DNA from: Rhodobacter sp.
GTDB taxonomy: Bacteria > Pseudomonadota > Alphaproteobacteria > Rhodobacterales > Rhodobacteraceae
Assembly (NCBI GenBank): GCA_027482795.1
Contig: JAIXVS010000004.1
Location: forward strand, 1-9,055
Direction: 5' to 3'
Length of the DNA: 9,055 bases
How positions within the stretch are numbered: the first letter of the stretch is position 1; the number at the start of each line of letters is the position of its first letter. Of this stretch, positions 1 through 6,809 are shown one piece after another. Below the pieces are notes generated by a model. That model did not search any database. It had not been told where the DNA came from and was given only the letters and a program-made list of their open reading frames with translations. Both the position numbers and the translations under genes were made by a program.

Positions 1-1
1 G

Positions 2-196
2 TTCTTTTTGTATGTGTGGGAGCCTGCTGGCAACCGTGTTGAGTTGGCCAATGCAGGCGCGCGGCTGATCCTTGACCCCGATTGGCAGACCGTGGTCTGG
101 AGCGAAACCGAGCGCAAAAAGGGGCAGGCTTGGGGGCTGAAGACGATTGACACCTTCCACACGCATGGGACGCCGCCTGCAAAAAAGGATCATTAA
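2..196 (+). CDS. type I (VOC-fold) extradiol dioxygenase, C-terminal fragment
   Basis: The frame is open from the left edge and ends at TAA 194-196, giving about 64 residues of a protein whose N-terminus lies outside the window. It begins FFLYVWEPAGNRVEL, which fits the extradiol ring-cleavage dioxygenase signature (Y-x2-[DENTA]-P-x-[GP]-x2-3-E). The final Glu of that signature is the third iron ligand of the two-His-one-Glu site in this family. The following LILDPDWQTVVWSE and the tail with FHTHGTPP are typical of type I extradiol enzyme C-termini. These enzymes open catechol-type rings with O2 next to the hydroxyls. The gene stops 1 nt before the CHA aldolase start, so it is probably in the same operon. 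The substrate cannot be told from the fragment; catechols, protocatechuate or gallate-like acids are all possible. The family call is good and the exact activity is open. Confidence 0.82.
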   Translation, partial: FFLYVWEPAGNRVELANAGARLILDPDWQTVVWSETERKKGQAWGLKTIDTFHTHGTPPAKKDH

Positions 197-197
197 C

Positions 198-869
198 ATG
201 CCGCAGGTCATTCAAAACATCCCCCGCGCGCCGCAATCGGTGATTGACGGGCTGGCGCGCGCAGGGGTCGCCACCGTGCACGAGGCGCAGGGCCGTCGCG
301 GCTGCCTTGCCTCAGCGATGCGCCCTATCTATGCAGGCGCGCAGGTTGCGGGCAGTGCCGTGACCATCTCTGCCCCGCCCGGCGATAATTGGATGCTGCA
401 TGTCGCCATTGAACAGCTGCGCGCGGGCGATTTGTTGGTGCTGGCCCCAACTGCGCCCTGCGATATGGGCTATTTCGGCGATTTGCTGGCCACATCTGCC
501 GTGGCGCGGGGGTGCAAGGGGCTGATAATCGACGCTGGCGTGCGCGATGTGCGCGATTTAACCGCCATGGGCTTTCCCGTTTGGTCGCGCGCGATTTCGG
601 CGCAGGGCACGGTCAAGGAAACACTGGGCGATGTGAATGTGCCCATTGTCTGCGCAGGCCAAACCATTCATGCGGGCGATATTGTGGTCGCCGATGATGA
701 TGGTGTCGTCGTGGTGCGGTATGCCGAGGCTGAGGCGGTGTTAGATGCCGCCAACAAACGCCTTGCAACCGAGGAGGCCAAGCGCGCAAAGCTGGCCGCA
801 GGCGTTCTGGGCCTTGATCTATATGACATGCGCCCTGCTCTTGCCGCCAAGGGGCTGAAATATGTCTGA
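198..869 (+). CDS. 4-carboxy-4-hydroxy-2-oxoadipate aldolase / oxaloacetate decarboxylase (RraA-like fold)
   Basis: The protein has 223 residues, close to the usual 220-235 for class II HMG/CHA aldolases (LigK, ProA, GalC). It splits 4-carboxy-4-hydroxy-2-oxoadipate into pyruvate and oxaloacetate, the last step of the protocatechuate 4,5-cleavage and gallate routes, and usually also decarboxylates oxaloacetate. The diagnostic D-x20-R-D pattern is present: D95 in YFGDLLATS and R116-D117 in IIDAGVRD. Known relatives use these residues for substrate and divalent metal binding. The start at ATG 198 is chosen over an upstream in-frame ATG at 147 because AAGGA lies at 185-189, 8 nt upstream, and the longer form would overlap the dioxygenase gene. 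Homologues lacking the aldolase role exist (RraA, regulator of RNase E), but the neighbouring tautomerase favours aldolase. Confidence 0.88.
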   Translation: MPQVIQNIPRAPQSVIDGLARAGVATVHEAQGRRGCLASAMRPIYAGAQVAGSAVTISAPPGDNWMLHVAIEQLRAGDLLVLAPTAPCDMGYFGDLLATSAVARGCKGLIIDAGVRDVRDLTAMGFPVWSRAISAQGTVKETLGDVNVPIVCAGQTIHAGDIVVADDDGVVVVRYAEAEAVLDAANKRLATEEAKRAKLAAGVLGLDLYDMRPALAAKGLKYV

Positions 870-1920
870 TGGCATACCTTGCCTGTGGATGCGGGGGGGC
901 ACATCGAAAGGCGCGTTTTTTCTGGCGCAGGATTTGCCCAGCAATGCGGCTGCCCGCGACGCCCTTCTGCTGTGCATTATGGGCAGCCCAGACCCGCGCC
1001 AGATTGACGGTATTGGCGGGGGCGATCCGTTGACCAGCAAAGTGGCCATTCTTGCGCCTTCAACGCGCGCCGATGCCGATGTGGACTACCTGTTTTTGCA
1101 GGTTTTTGTGGATCAGGCGCTGGTGTCAGATGCGCAGCCCTGCGGCAATATTCTGGCCGCCGTGGGCCCTGCCGCCATTGAACGTAGTCTTGTGCCTGCG
1201 CAAGACGGGCTGACCCACGTTCGCATCCATATGGTCAATACGGGCGAGATCGCCACCGCCGAAATTCAAACCCCCCAAGGGCGGGTGCGATATGACGGTG
1301 ATTGCGCGATTGATGGTGTACCAGGCACGGCCGCGCCCATTCCATTGATGTTTGAAAACAGCGCAGGCGCGATCTGTGGGTCGCTGCTGCCGACAGGCCG
1401 CGCGCTGGATGTCATTGATGGAATCGACTGCACTTTAATTGATCACGGGATGCCGATTGTGGTGATGCTTGCCGCGGATTTTGGCCTGACAGGGCAGGAA
1501 CCGCGCGAAGTGCTAGATCGTGATAGCGCACTAAAGGCGCGGCTAGAGGCCATCCGCCTGCAAGCTGGGCCTATGATGAACCTTGGCAATGTGTTGGAAA
1601 AATCCGTCCCGAAAATGACGCTTGTTTCCGCACCGCAAAGCGGCGGCGCAATCAACACCCGCAGCTTTATTCCCCACCGCTGCCACGCCAGCATTGGGGT
1701 CTTGGCCGCGATCAGCGTCGCCAGCGCCTGCACACTAACGGATGGGCCAGCCTCAGCCTTATGCAACCCGCCAAAAGATGGCCGCTGGAAGATTGAACAT
1801 CCAACAGGGATTGCTGAGGTGCTGCTGCAAACCGATGCATCTGGAAACGTCCAAAGTGCAGGAACACTGCGCACCGCAAGAAAATTGTTCGCAGGCGAAG
1901 TTTTCGCGGCGGTGAGTTAG
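862..1920 (+). CDS. 4-oxalomesaconate tautomerase (PrpF/GalD family)
   Basis: A 352-residue cytoplasmic protein of the PrpF family, which has a diaminopimelate-epimerase-like fold. It carries the typical N-terminal MRGGTSKG (residues 10-17), SPDPRQIDGIGGGDPLTSK (42-60) and a QPCGN segment around C94. GalD-type members convert keto and enol forms of 4-oxalomesaconate, and LigU-type members shift its double bond; either would feed the hydratase that precedes CHA aldolase. The ATG overlaps the aldolase stop by 8 nt and has AAGGGG at 849-854, so the two genes are translationally coupled. Related PrpF enzymes isomerise aconitate in the methylcitrate cycle, but no prp genes are present and the aldolase next door fits gallate or protocatechuate breakdown. 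The matching hydratase (GalB or LigJ) is not in the window. Confidence 0.85.
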   Translation: MSDGIPCLWMRGGTSKGAFFLAQDLPSNAAARDALLLCIMGSPDPRQIDGIGGGDPLTSKVAILAPSTRADADVDYLFLQVFVDQALVSDAQPCGNILAAVGPAAIERSLVPAQDGLTHVRIHMVNTGEIATAEIQTPQGRVRYDGDCAIDGVPGTAAPIPLMFENSAGAICGSLLPTGRALDVIDGIDCTLIDHGMPIVVMLAADFGLTGQEPREVLDRDSALKARLEAIRLQAGPMMNLGNVLEKSVPKMTLVSAPQSGGAINTRSFIPHRCHASIGVLAAISVASACTLTDGPASALCNPPKDGRWKIEHPTGIAEVLLQTDASGNVQSAGTLRTARKLFAGEVFAAVS

Positions 1921-2001
1921 GGCAATTCCGGCGAGGATGGCACACGCTTTGCCGAACTCAAACGATTTTTTGTCTGATGTTATAGTACATATGATTTTTT
2001 T

Positions 2002-2044
2002 TGGCTGTGGGGGCAGGATTTGACCCTGCGGCCTTCAGGTTATG
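2002..2044 (-). pseudogene. 3' half of tRNA-Met(CAU), truncated; probable attachment-site remnant
   Basis: Read on the minus strand, these 43 bases run from the anticodon CAT through CATAACCTGAAGG, a T-arm with stem GCAGG/CCTGC around loop GTCAAAT, the 3' acceptor strand and CCA. Against the initiator tRNA sequence I recall for alphaproteobacteria it differs at about four positions, one of them the first base of the T-loop (T to G at position 54). The D-arm, the 5' acceptor strand and the 5' anticodon half are absent: the sequence before CAT does not pair with the acceptor strand. It cannot be a working tRNA. A tRNA 3' end without its 5' end is what integrase-driven insertion into a tRNA gene leaves at the far end of the element. 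Confidence 0.8.
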
Positions 2045-2204
2045 CGCTTTGGCGGTTGAACTTTTGCCGAAATCTCGCATTCCGTGCTGCTAAAGCTGCC
2101 AAGTAAGCTGTCTGCAAATCTTGGTTCTGTTCACGCGCCGCTTGGGCATACCTCGCTTCTCGTGTGGTGCGGCGAGAATTGATGGACGGTCGACACAGCT
2201 GCAC
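2040..2204 (-). other. orphan small reading frame (54 codons from a GTG), possible gene remnant
   Basis: The minus-strand frame reads from a possible GTG at 2204-2202 to TAA at 2042-2040. The last ~40 residues (RRTTREARYAQAAREQ, then DLQTAYLAALAARNARF, ending RQKFNRQSA) are rich in Ala, Arg and Gln and look like a charged helical or coiled-coil C-terminus rather than random translation. There is no ATG and no clear ribosome binding site. The N-terminal part overlaps the hairpin at 2183-2214, and the stop codon lies inside the tRNA fragment. I do not recognise the family. It may be the degraded tail of a mobile-element gene, or chance. Confidence 0.25.
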
Positions 2205-2214
2205 CGACCGTCCA
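2183..2214 (-). terminator. hairpin, probable transcription terminator of the transporter operon
   Basis: A perfect 10-bp GC-rich stem, TGGACGGTCG (2183-2192) paired with CGACCGTCCA (2205-2214), encloses a 12-nt loop. It starts 9 bp beyond the stop of the binding-protein gene on the minus strand. The tract that follows on that strand (ATCAATTCTC) is only moderately U-rich, so it may be a weak intrinsic terminator or an mRNA 3'-end-protecting stem. Confidence 0.6.
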
Positions 2215-2223
2215 AAGCAGAAA

Positions 2224-3249
2224 TCACTTCGTCAGGTCAGTCCACATGCGCGCATAAAGCGCCTGCACTTCAGGCGAACAGGTTTTCTGCAAACGCGCGA
2301 CGCCTTTGGCAGATTCAGGGATCGTCATTTCTGGTGAGGCCAGTAGTGCAGCGGACATAAACGCCTCACTGCCCTTGATCGCGTTGCCATAGCCTGTATA
2401 GGCCGAAATCATCGCTGCATTCTCTGGGTCCATGATGAAATCAAGGAACAGTTTCGCATTATCGACATTCTTCGCGTCGGCGAGGATGGCCACATTGTCC
2501 TGCCACAATGGGAAGCCTTCCTTCGGATAGCCATAGGCAAAGCCAGGGTTTGCCTCGCGAATCCGCATGGCGGCCCCGCTCCAAAAGACCGATGCCTGCA
2601 GGTCTTCGTTGATGAACTTTTCAAAGCTCGCGTAGTCGATGGATGCCCAGTTCTCTTTGGCTGCAACCAATTTATCAAGGGCCGCTTTCAGCACGTCTTT
2701 GTCAGAGGTGCAGGCTTCACCGCCGACCGTAAAGATTGCCATGTCGATCACGTCTTGCATAGCAGGGACAACGTTGACCTTTCCCTTCAACTCTTCTGGC
2801 GGATCAAGGAATATGGCAGTCGTGTTGATGTCGCCACTATAGACCTTGGTGTTCACCATGACACCGGTGGTGCCCCAGACCCATGGCACGGTGTAAGAGC
2901 GCCCAGCATCCCAAGACACGTCAACCCATTCAGGATCGACATTAGCGAAATTCGGCAACTGGTTGGGCTCAGATCTTAGCAAAAGGCCCTTTTCAAGGTA
3001 AACTGGCACCACATAGCCTGAGGGGACAATGATGTCGAAGCCATGCCCACCAGCCTCGATCTTGGCCAAGGCGGTTTCGTTGCTGTCGTATTCGGTTACC
3101 GTCACTTCGACGTTATGGGTCTTTTCGAACTTTTCGATCAGATCAGGCGGCGTGTAGAGGCCGAAGTTGTAGATGTTCAGCGTCCCTTCAGCCAAGGCGG
3201 GAAGGGTGGAAATGGCAACAAGCGCCGTCGTAAAGGTCAGGGCTTTCAA
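2224..3249 (-). CDS. polyamine-type ABC transporter periplasmic substrate-binding protein (PotD/PotF-like)
   Basis: A 341-residue precursor with a Sec signal peptide (MKALTFTTALVAISTLPALA, cleavage likely after residue 20), so the mature protein is periplasmic. It begins LNIYNFGLYTPP and continues with GFDIIVPSGYVVP (70-82), WSGAA (223-227), LWQDNVAI (249-255) and TGYGNA, all in PotD/PotF order. From memory of PotD, the equivalents of its pocket Ser83, Tyr85, Trp229, Trp255 and Asp257 are kept (S77, Y79, W223, W249, D251). The first pocket Trp appears as F29 and an acidic pair as A164/D167-like residues, so the ligand may not be spermidine. The start is TTG 3249, because AAAGGAG lies 6 nt upstream and no in-frame ATG precedes the signal peptide. 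It is the last gene of the four-gene operon, 19 nt after the second permease. Confidence 0.9.
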   Translation of the reverse strand: MKALTFTTALVAISTLPALAEGTLNIYNFGLYTPPDLIEKFEKTHNVEVTVTEYDSNETALAKIEAGGHGFDIIVPSGYVVPVYLEKGLLLRSEPNQLPNFANVDPEWVDVSWDAGRSYTVPWVWGTTGVMVNTKVYSGDINTTAIFLDPPEELKGKVNVVPAMQDVIDMAIFTVGGEACTSDKDVLKAALDKLVAAKENWASIDYASFEKFINEDLQASVFWSGAAMRIREANPGFAYGYPKEGFPLWQDNVAILADAKNVDNAKLFLDFIMDPENAAMISAYTGYGNAIKGSEAFMSAALLASPEMTIPESAKGVARLQKTCSPEVQALYARMWTDLTK

Positions 3250-3255
3250 TTTGAT

Positions 3256-3262
3256 CTCCTTT
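3256..3262 (-). promoter_or_regulatory. ribosome binding site fixing a TTG start
   Basis: The minus strand reads AAAGGAG, followed by 6 nt and then TTG AAA GCC. This strong Shine-Dalgarno at ideal spacing, together with a signal peptide starting immediately, supports TTG at 3249-3247 as the initiation codon of the binding-protein gene. Confidence 0.75.
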
Positions 3263-3268
3263 GTTGGG

Positions 3269-4072
3269 TTAGGTTTTTCTTCTTGTCAGCAGCCATGACC
3301 CCGCGACGATCAGCACGCTTATCAGAAGAAGAAGCGAGGATATGGCATAGATTTCCGAGGTCAGGTTCCGCCTAAGTTCGCCCAGCAGATAAGTGGGCAG
3401 CGTGTCCTGTCCTGGGGATTTCAGGAATTCCGATATTACGACATCATCCAGCGAGATGACGAAGGCCAGCATAAACCCCGCAAGGATCGCCGGGGCCAGC
3501 AGCGGAAGTGTCACCTTGCGGAAGGTATAGAAACGGCTGGCGTAAAGATCAGCCGCAGCGGTTTCCAGCGTCAGATCCATCCCTTCAAGGCGGGCGCGGA
3601 TCGGCATATAGGCGAAGGGAATGCAAAAGGCGCTGTGGGCAAGGATCAGATAGCCCAGCCCAGCATAACCCGTTGCCTGCTTGATCTGCGCCACGATGAT
3701 AAGCAGCGCGATCGCCAACACGATCTCGGGCACCATCAGCGGCTGATTAAGCAGCATGTTGATCGACGCTTCGCCGCGAAAGGTCTTTGAGCGCGTTGTC
3801 GAAAGCGCGGCCAGTGTTGCGATGACTGTGGCGATCAGGGCTGAAATCGTGGCAAGGATCAGCGAGGTGCGGGCCGCATTCAGGAACGCTTCGTTTTGCA
3901 GCGCGGCCGCATACCATTGCAGCGATAGCCCTTCCCAATCACCAATGGACTTTCCAGCGTTGAACGAATTGAAAACAAGGATCGCCATCGGGATATACAG
4001 GATCACAAAGCATGTGATGGCCAGCGGTGCCGCCCCGGGAAGGCGGCGGATGTCAAAACCGCGATCAGACAT
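3269..4072 (-). CDS. polyamine-type ABC transporter permease, PotC-like
   Basis: A 267-residue inner-membrane protein with about six hydrophobic segments, near residues 13-35, 67-91, 108-130, 135-155, 193-213 and 241-263. The cytoplasmic EAA loop that docks on the ATPase is clear at about 170-190 (ETAAADLYASR followed by KVTLP). LDDVVISEFLKSPG (208-221) and PTYLLGELRR in the last third are close to the PotC/YdcV pattern. It forms the translocation pore with the PotB-like partner. ATG 4072 overlaps the preceding permease stop by 8 nt, so translation is probably coupled. The length fits the family (about 260-280) and no defect is visible. Confidence 0.93.
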   Translation of the reverse strand: MSDRGFDIRRLPGAAPLAITCFVILYIPMAILVFNSFNAGKSIGDWEGLSLQWYAAALQNEAFLNAARTSLILATISALIATVIATLAALSTTRSKTFRGEASINMLLNQPLMVPEIVLAIALLIIVAQIKQATGYAGLGYLILAHSAFCIPFAYMPIRARLEGMDLTLETAAADLYASRFYTFRKVTLPLLAPAILAGFMLAFVISLDDVVISEFLKSPGQDTLPTYLLGELRRNLTSEIYAISSLLLLISVLIVAGSWLLTRRKT

Positions 4073-4973
4073 CTTTGCGCTTTCCCGAAGTAAGCCGCGT
4101 ATACCAGACCAGCGCCACCAACACCAAAGCAGTCAGGGTCAGCGCAAGCGCGGCCCCAAGCGGCCAGTTGCGCCCTTGCCCGAATTGCATCTCGATCAGG
4201 TTGCCCAGCATCATCGACTTGCCCCCGCCCATGATGCGCGGTGTGACATAGGCAGATAGCGAAGGGATAAAGACCAAGATCGAACCAGCAATAATCCCAG
4301 GGCGAACGATTGGCAAAATCACCTTTCGTGCACAATAAAGCCGCGAGGCGTAAAGGTCGTATGCTGCCTCAGCCAGACGGAAATCGAACTTTTCAATGGC
4401 GGCGTAGACGGGCAGCACCATCAGCGGCAAAAAGACATAGGCCATGCCCAGCAGCACCGCAAAGTTGGTGAACATCATCTGGATCGGCGCATCGATCACA
4501 CGCAGCCACAGGAAAAGGCTGTTAAATACACCCTCCGATCTTATCATTTCCTGCACCGCAATGGTGCGGACCAAAAGGTTCGTCCAGAACGGAATCGTAA
4601 TCATGAACAGCCAGAACGCACGCTGCCGAGCAGGGCGCGTTGCGATGAACCACGCCGTCGGAACCCCAAGAACAAGCGTGATGAACGTCGTTGCCAAGGA
4701 AAGGGCAACCGATCTGCCCAATATCGTCAGATGCGCGTCCGAAAAGCTGACCGTGTCATCGAAGATGTCGCGTTCAAACAAAACGCCAAACCAACCCTCA
4801 AACGACAACTGCCATTTAACGTTGCCGAAGTCGCCCGGTGTCAGAAAGGAATAGACCACCACCAAAACCAGCGGCAGAATGGAAAACAGCGTGATGATCG
4901 TGACAGCAGGTAGGGCTAGGGCCCAGCGGCGGCGGGTATCGTCCTGCTGTAGGCGGGCCTCGGCATCCATCAT
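4065..4973 (-). CDS. polyamine-type ABC transporter permease, PotB-like
   Basis: A 302-residue inner-membrane permease with a charged cytoplasmic N-terminus, a first membrane segment at about 18-44, a large periplasmic loop (46-85) and further segments downstream. PFWTNLLVRT (128-137) is a hallmark of PotB/PotH proteins. The EAA loop lies at 201-221 (AEAAYDLYASR, ending KVILP), and SAYVTPRIMGG follows at 240-250. The ATG at 4973 overlaps the ATPase TGA as ATGA. A second ATG follows immediately (4970), so the N-terminus could be one residue shorter. It is the partner of the PotC-like permease; conservation through the body suggests a functional subunit. Confidence 0.93.
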   Translation of the reverse strand: MMDAEARLQQDDTRRRWALALPAVTIITLFSILPLVLVVVYSFLTPGDFGNVKWQLSFEGWFGVLFERDIFDDTVSFSDAHLTILGRSVALSLATTFITLVLGVPTAWFIATRPARQRAFWLFMITIPFWTNLLVRTIAVQEMIRSEGVFNSLFLWLRVIDAPIQMMFTNFAVLLGMAYVFLPLMVLPVYAAIEKFDFRLAEAAYDLYASRLYCARKVILPIVRPGIIAGSILVFIPSLSAYVTPRIMGGGKSMMLGNLIEMQFGQGRNWPLGAALALTLTALVLVALVWYTRLTSGKRKDV

Positions 4974-6031
4974 GCGACCTCTTGCGGCAAGAGACGCAGC
5001 GCCTCGCTGGGCAACGAAATTGTGACGGTCTCGCCTTCGCGGTAAGGCGCGCCGCTACGCATCCCATTCTGAACCCGCGCAATCAACGTCAGCTCACCTT
5101 CAGCCTGCAAATGGACATGCGTGTCGGTGCCGAAATACACCAGCCTCTCGACCCGCGCCGTCAGGGTCAATGCGCTGGCTTGCGTCTCGCCCAGCAAGAT
5201 ATGTTCTGGTCTAACCATCAGCGTCACTGGGCCGTCGGCATAGCTGACCGGCAGCGAAGCCGCCGCCTGCGGCAAGGTCAACAGGCCCTTGGTGCAATGG
5301 GCGGGCAGGAAATTCGTCTCGCCGATAAAGCCCGCGACAAAGCGATTGGCTGGTTGGTCATAAAGCTCTCGTGGGGTGGCGATCTGCTGGATGCGGCCGC
5401 CGTTCATGACAGCAATGCGGTCGGACATGGTCAGGGCTTCTTCCTGATCGTGCGTGACAAAGACAAAGGTCAGCCTCGTTTCTTGTTGCAGCCGCTTTAG
5501 CTCAACCTGCATTTCCTTGCGCAATTTCATGTCCAGCGCGGAAAGCGGCTCGTCCAGCAAAAGGATACGCGGTTTGGGGGCCAGCGCACGGGCCAGCGCC
5601 ACGCGCTGCTGCTGGCCGCCTGACAACTCGCCGCTTTTGCGATGGGCAAGATGCGACAGCTGCACAAGATCTAGCATACGGACGGTGGTTTCACTGATTT
5701 CGGCCTTGGGGCGGCCCATCGCACTCAAGGCAAAGCCGACATTCTCGGCGACTGTCATGTGCGGAAAGAGGGCATAGTTCTGGAAAACAGTATTCACAGG
5801 GCGGCGGTTGGGCGGCATCTGCGCGATATCGCGGCCATCCAGCACAAGTGCGCCGCCACTCGGCGGCTCGAACCCAGCGATCATGCGCAAAAGCGTTGTC
5901 TTCCCGCAGCCTGATGGCCCAAGCAGGGTAAAGAACTCCCCCTCTTTGATCGAGAAGCTAACTTCGTGCAAAGCGGTAAACGCGCTGTCACCTTTGCCGA
6001 AGCGTTTTGTCAAATTTCGTAAGTCGAGCAT
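4970..6031 (-). CDS. polyamine-type ABC transporter ATP-binding protein, PotA-like
   Basis: A 353-residue cytoplasmic ATPase, first gene of the operon. All nucleotide-binding elements are intact: Walker A GPSGCGKTT (38-46), Q-loop around VFQNYALFPHM (82-92), signature LSGGQQQR (136-143), Walker B RILLLDEP with D-loop SALD (155-167), and switch H194 in FVTHDQEEA. The C-terminal ~110 residues (from about 240), including VTLMVRPEHI, form a TOBE-type domain as in PotA and other CUT1/MOI-class importers. CAT 6029-6031 gives the ATG, with AAAGG 9 nt upstream on the minus strand. Polyamine, putrescine and related amine importers share this ATPase type, so it does not name the ligand. Confidence 0.94.
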   Translation of the reverse strand: MLDLRNLTKRFGKGDSAFTALHEVSFSIKEGEFFTLLGPSGCGKTTLLRMIAGFEPPSGGALVLDGRDIAQMPPNRRPVNTVFQNYALFPHMTVAENVGFALSAMGRPKAEISETTVRMLDLVQLSHLAHRKSGELSGGQQQRVALARALAPKPRILLLDEPLSALDMKLRKEMQVELKRLQQETRLTFVFVTHDQEEALTMSDRIAVMNGGRIQQIATPRELYDQPANRFVAGFIGETNFLPAHCTKGLLTLPQAAASLPVSYADGPVTLMVRPEHILLGETQASALTLTARVERLVYFGTDTHVHLQAEGELTLIARVQNGMRSGAPYREGETVTISLPSEALRLLPQEVA

Positions 6032-6060
6032 GAGAGGTCACCTTTGTCAGCGTAGGAGTA

Positions 6061-6082
6061 TTGACAAAATTCTTTTAGTCAA
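6061..6082. promoter_or_regulatory. palindrome in divergent promoter region, candidate TetR operator with overlapping -35 elements
   Basis: Half-sites TTGAC (6061-6065) and GTCAA (6078-6082) flank an AT-rich core. Eight of eleven base pairs of the 22-bp window are symmetric, including the AAA/TTT next to the centre. The left arm reads TTGACA on the plus strand, with TAAAAA 16 bp downstream (6083-6088), a plausible promoter for the regulator gene. The right arm reads TTGACT on the minus strand, pointing at the transporter operon; no good -10 follows it. GACAAA or its complement TTTGTC occurs three times in the gap (6043-6048, 6063-6068, 6099-6104). A TetR dimer bound here would cover both -35 elements. 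Operator function is inferred. Confidence 0.5.
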
Positions 6083-6119
6083 TAAAAATTTTAATCTAGA
6101 CAAAGAATTTGGGGGCCCG

Positions 6120-6809
6120 ATGACCGAACTGACCAAAATCAAGGCTGCGGTAGAGCTTGGGTTGCGCGACCGAAAGAAGGCACGCAAGCGCGATGAGATC
6201 ATCCAAGCGGCGCGCGATTTGTTCAGTCGTCAGGGTATTGATTCGACCACGATGGCTGATATCGCCACTGCAGCGGACATCTCGGCGCCCACCGTGTTCA
6301 ATTACTTCGGCTCGAAGGACGGCATTCTGATTGCCATGATTACCGAAGGCACAACCGAGGCCCGCGAAAATGACCGTGCCCTGCATTGGCGCGATGGGGT
6401 CGAATTGTGCGATTTGCTGACCGACCTTTTCCTGCGCGTCTCGGGCCGCACGCTTGACATCGCAGGCAAAAGGGTTTGGCGCTATGCCGAAGCCGCGTCG
6501 ATCCGCCATCCTGATACTGACCTGTCGCGCCAATATGCGGCAGTTTCGGGCGCGCTGATTGGGGTGATCGCCGATTTCCTAGCGGAGCTTGACCTGGCCA
6601 CGCGCGCAGGGCAATACAGCCCGCCCGCCTATCTCAGCAGGCTTTTCCATGACATTTGGATGCCCTGTTTCATCCAGCTTATCACGGATGAAGAGATGAC
6701 CCTTGCAGAGCATGAGCGGGCTTTGCGCGGGCGTACCAAAATGCTTGTGACCCTGATCTTCACCGATGACTGCGCCGCCCATCCGCGCCGCAAGGATACC
6801 GCCACATGA
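6120..6809 (+). CDS. TetR/AcrR-family transcriptional regulator
   Basis: A 229-residue protein with an N-terminal TetR DNA-binding domain. Residues 24-70 show RDEIIQAARDLFSRQGIDST, then MADIATAADISAPTVFNYF with GSKDGIL after it, the usual three-helix pattern with the recognition helix near SAPTVFNYF. The C-terminal ~150 residues are a ligand-binding and dimerisation region with no recognisable specificity. ATG 6120 is the first ATG directly before the conserved domain. The Shine-Dalgarno is poor (GGGGG at 6111-6115), suggesting low expression. The gene diverges from the transporter operon across 88 bp and its stop overlaps the amidohydrolase start (ATGA), so it is probably a local repressor of both arms. 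Its inducer is presumably the imported compound or its product (inference). Confidence 0.92.
   Translation: MTELTKIKAAVELGLRDRKKARKRDEIIQAARDLFSRQGIDSTTMADIATAADISAPTVFNYFGSKDGILIAMITEGTTEARENDRALHWRDGVELCDLLTDLFLRVSGRTLDIAGKRVWRYAEAASIRHPDTDLSRQYAAVSGALIGVIADFLAELDLATRAGQYSPPAYLSRLFHDIWMPCFIQLITDEEMTLAEHERALRGRTKMLVTLIFTDDCAAHPRRKDTAT

Larger units (their letters stand above)
1921..2223. other. intergenic junction between aromatic operon and transporter operon
   Basis: About 300 bases separate the converging ends of the tautomerase operon (plus) and the transporter operon (minus). The stretch contains a tRNA 3' fragment, a small orphan frame and a hairpin, each listed separately. The first 80 bases include a T6 run at 1966-1971, but only a weak 5-bp stem upstream (GGCAA at 1921-1925, TTGCC at 1949-1953). 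I therefore do not call a terminator for the plus-strand operon. The section 1966-2001 is clearly AT-richer than the genes on either side. Confidence 0.6.

Noticed and set aside
147..197. Upstream ATG at 147 for the CHA aldolase
   Set aside because: It overlaps the dioxygenase coding end and lacks the AAGGA spacing found for ATG 198; the extra residues are not family-like.
1443..1874. Minus-strand open frame of 143 codons inside the tautomerase gene
   Set aside because: It is an antisense shadow of a clearly conserved protein, with no family features of its own.
1921..1971. Rho-independent terminator after the tautomerase gene
   Set aside because: There is a T6 run, but only a 5-bp stem with a 23-nt loop that does not abut it.
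6005..6014. TTTTGTCAAA resembling an operator half-site
   Set aside because: It lies within the ATPase coding sequence (residues KRF region) and its likeness to the gap motifs is explained by codons; there is no symmetry of the full 22-bp kind.
5808..6119. Upstream extension of the regulator frame to 5808
   Set aside because: It would run antisense through the ATPase gene and the divergent promoter; the TetR domain starts normally just after ATG 6120.
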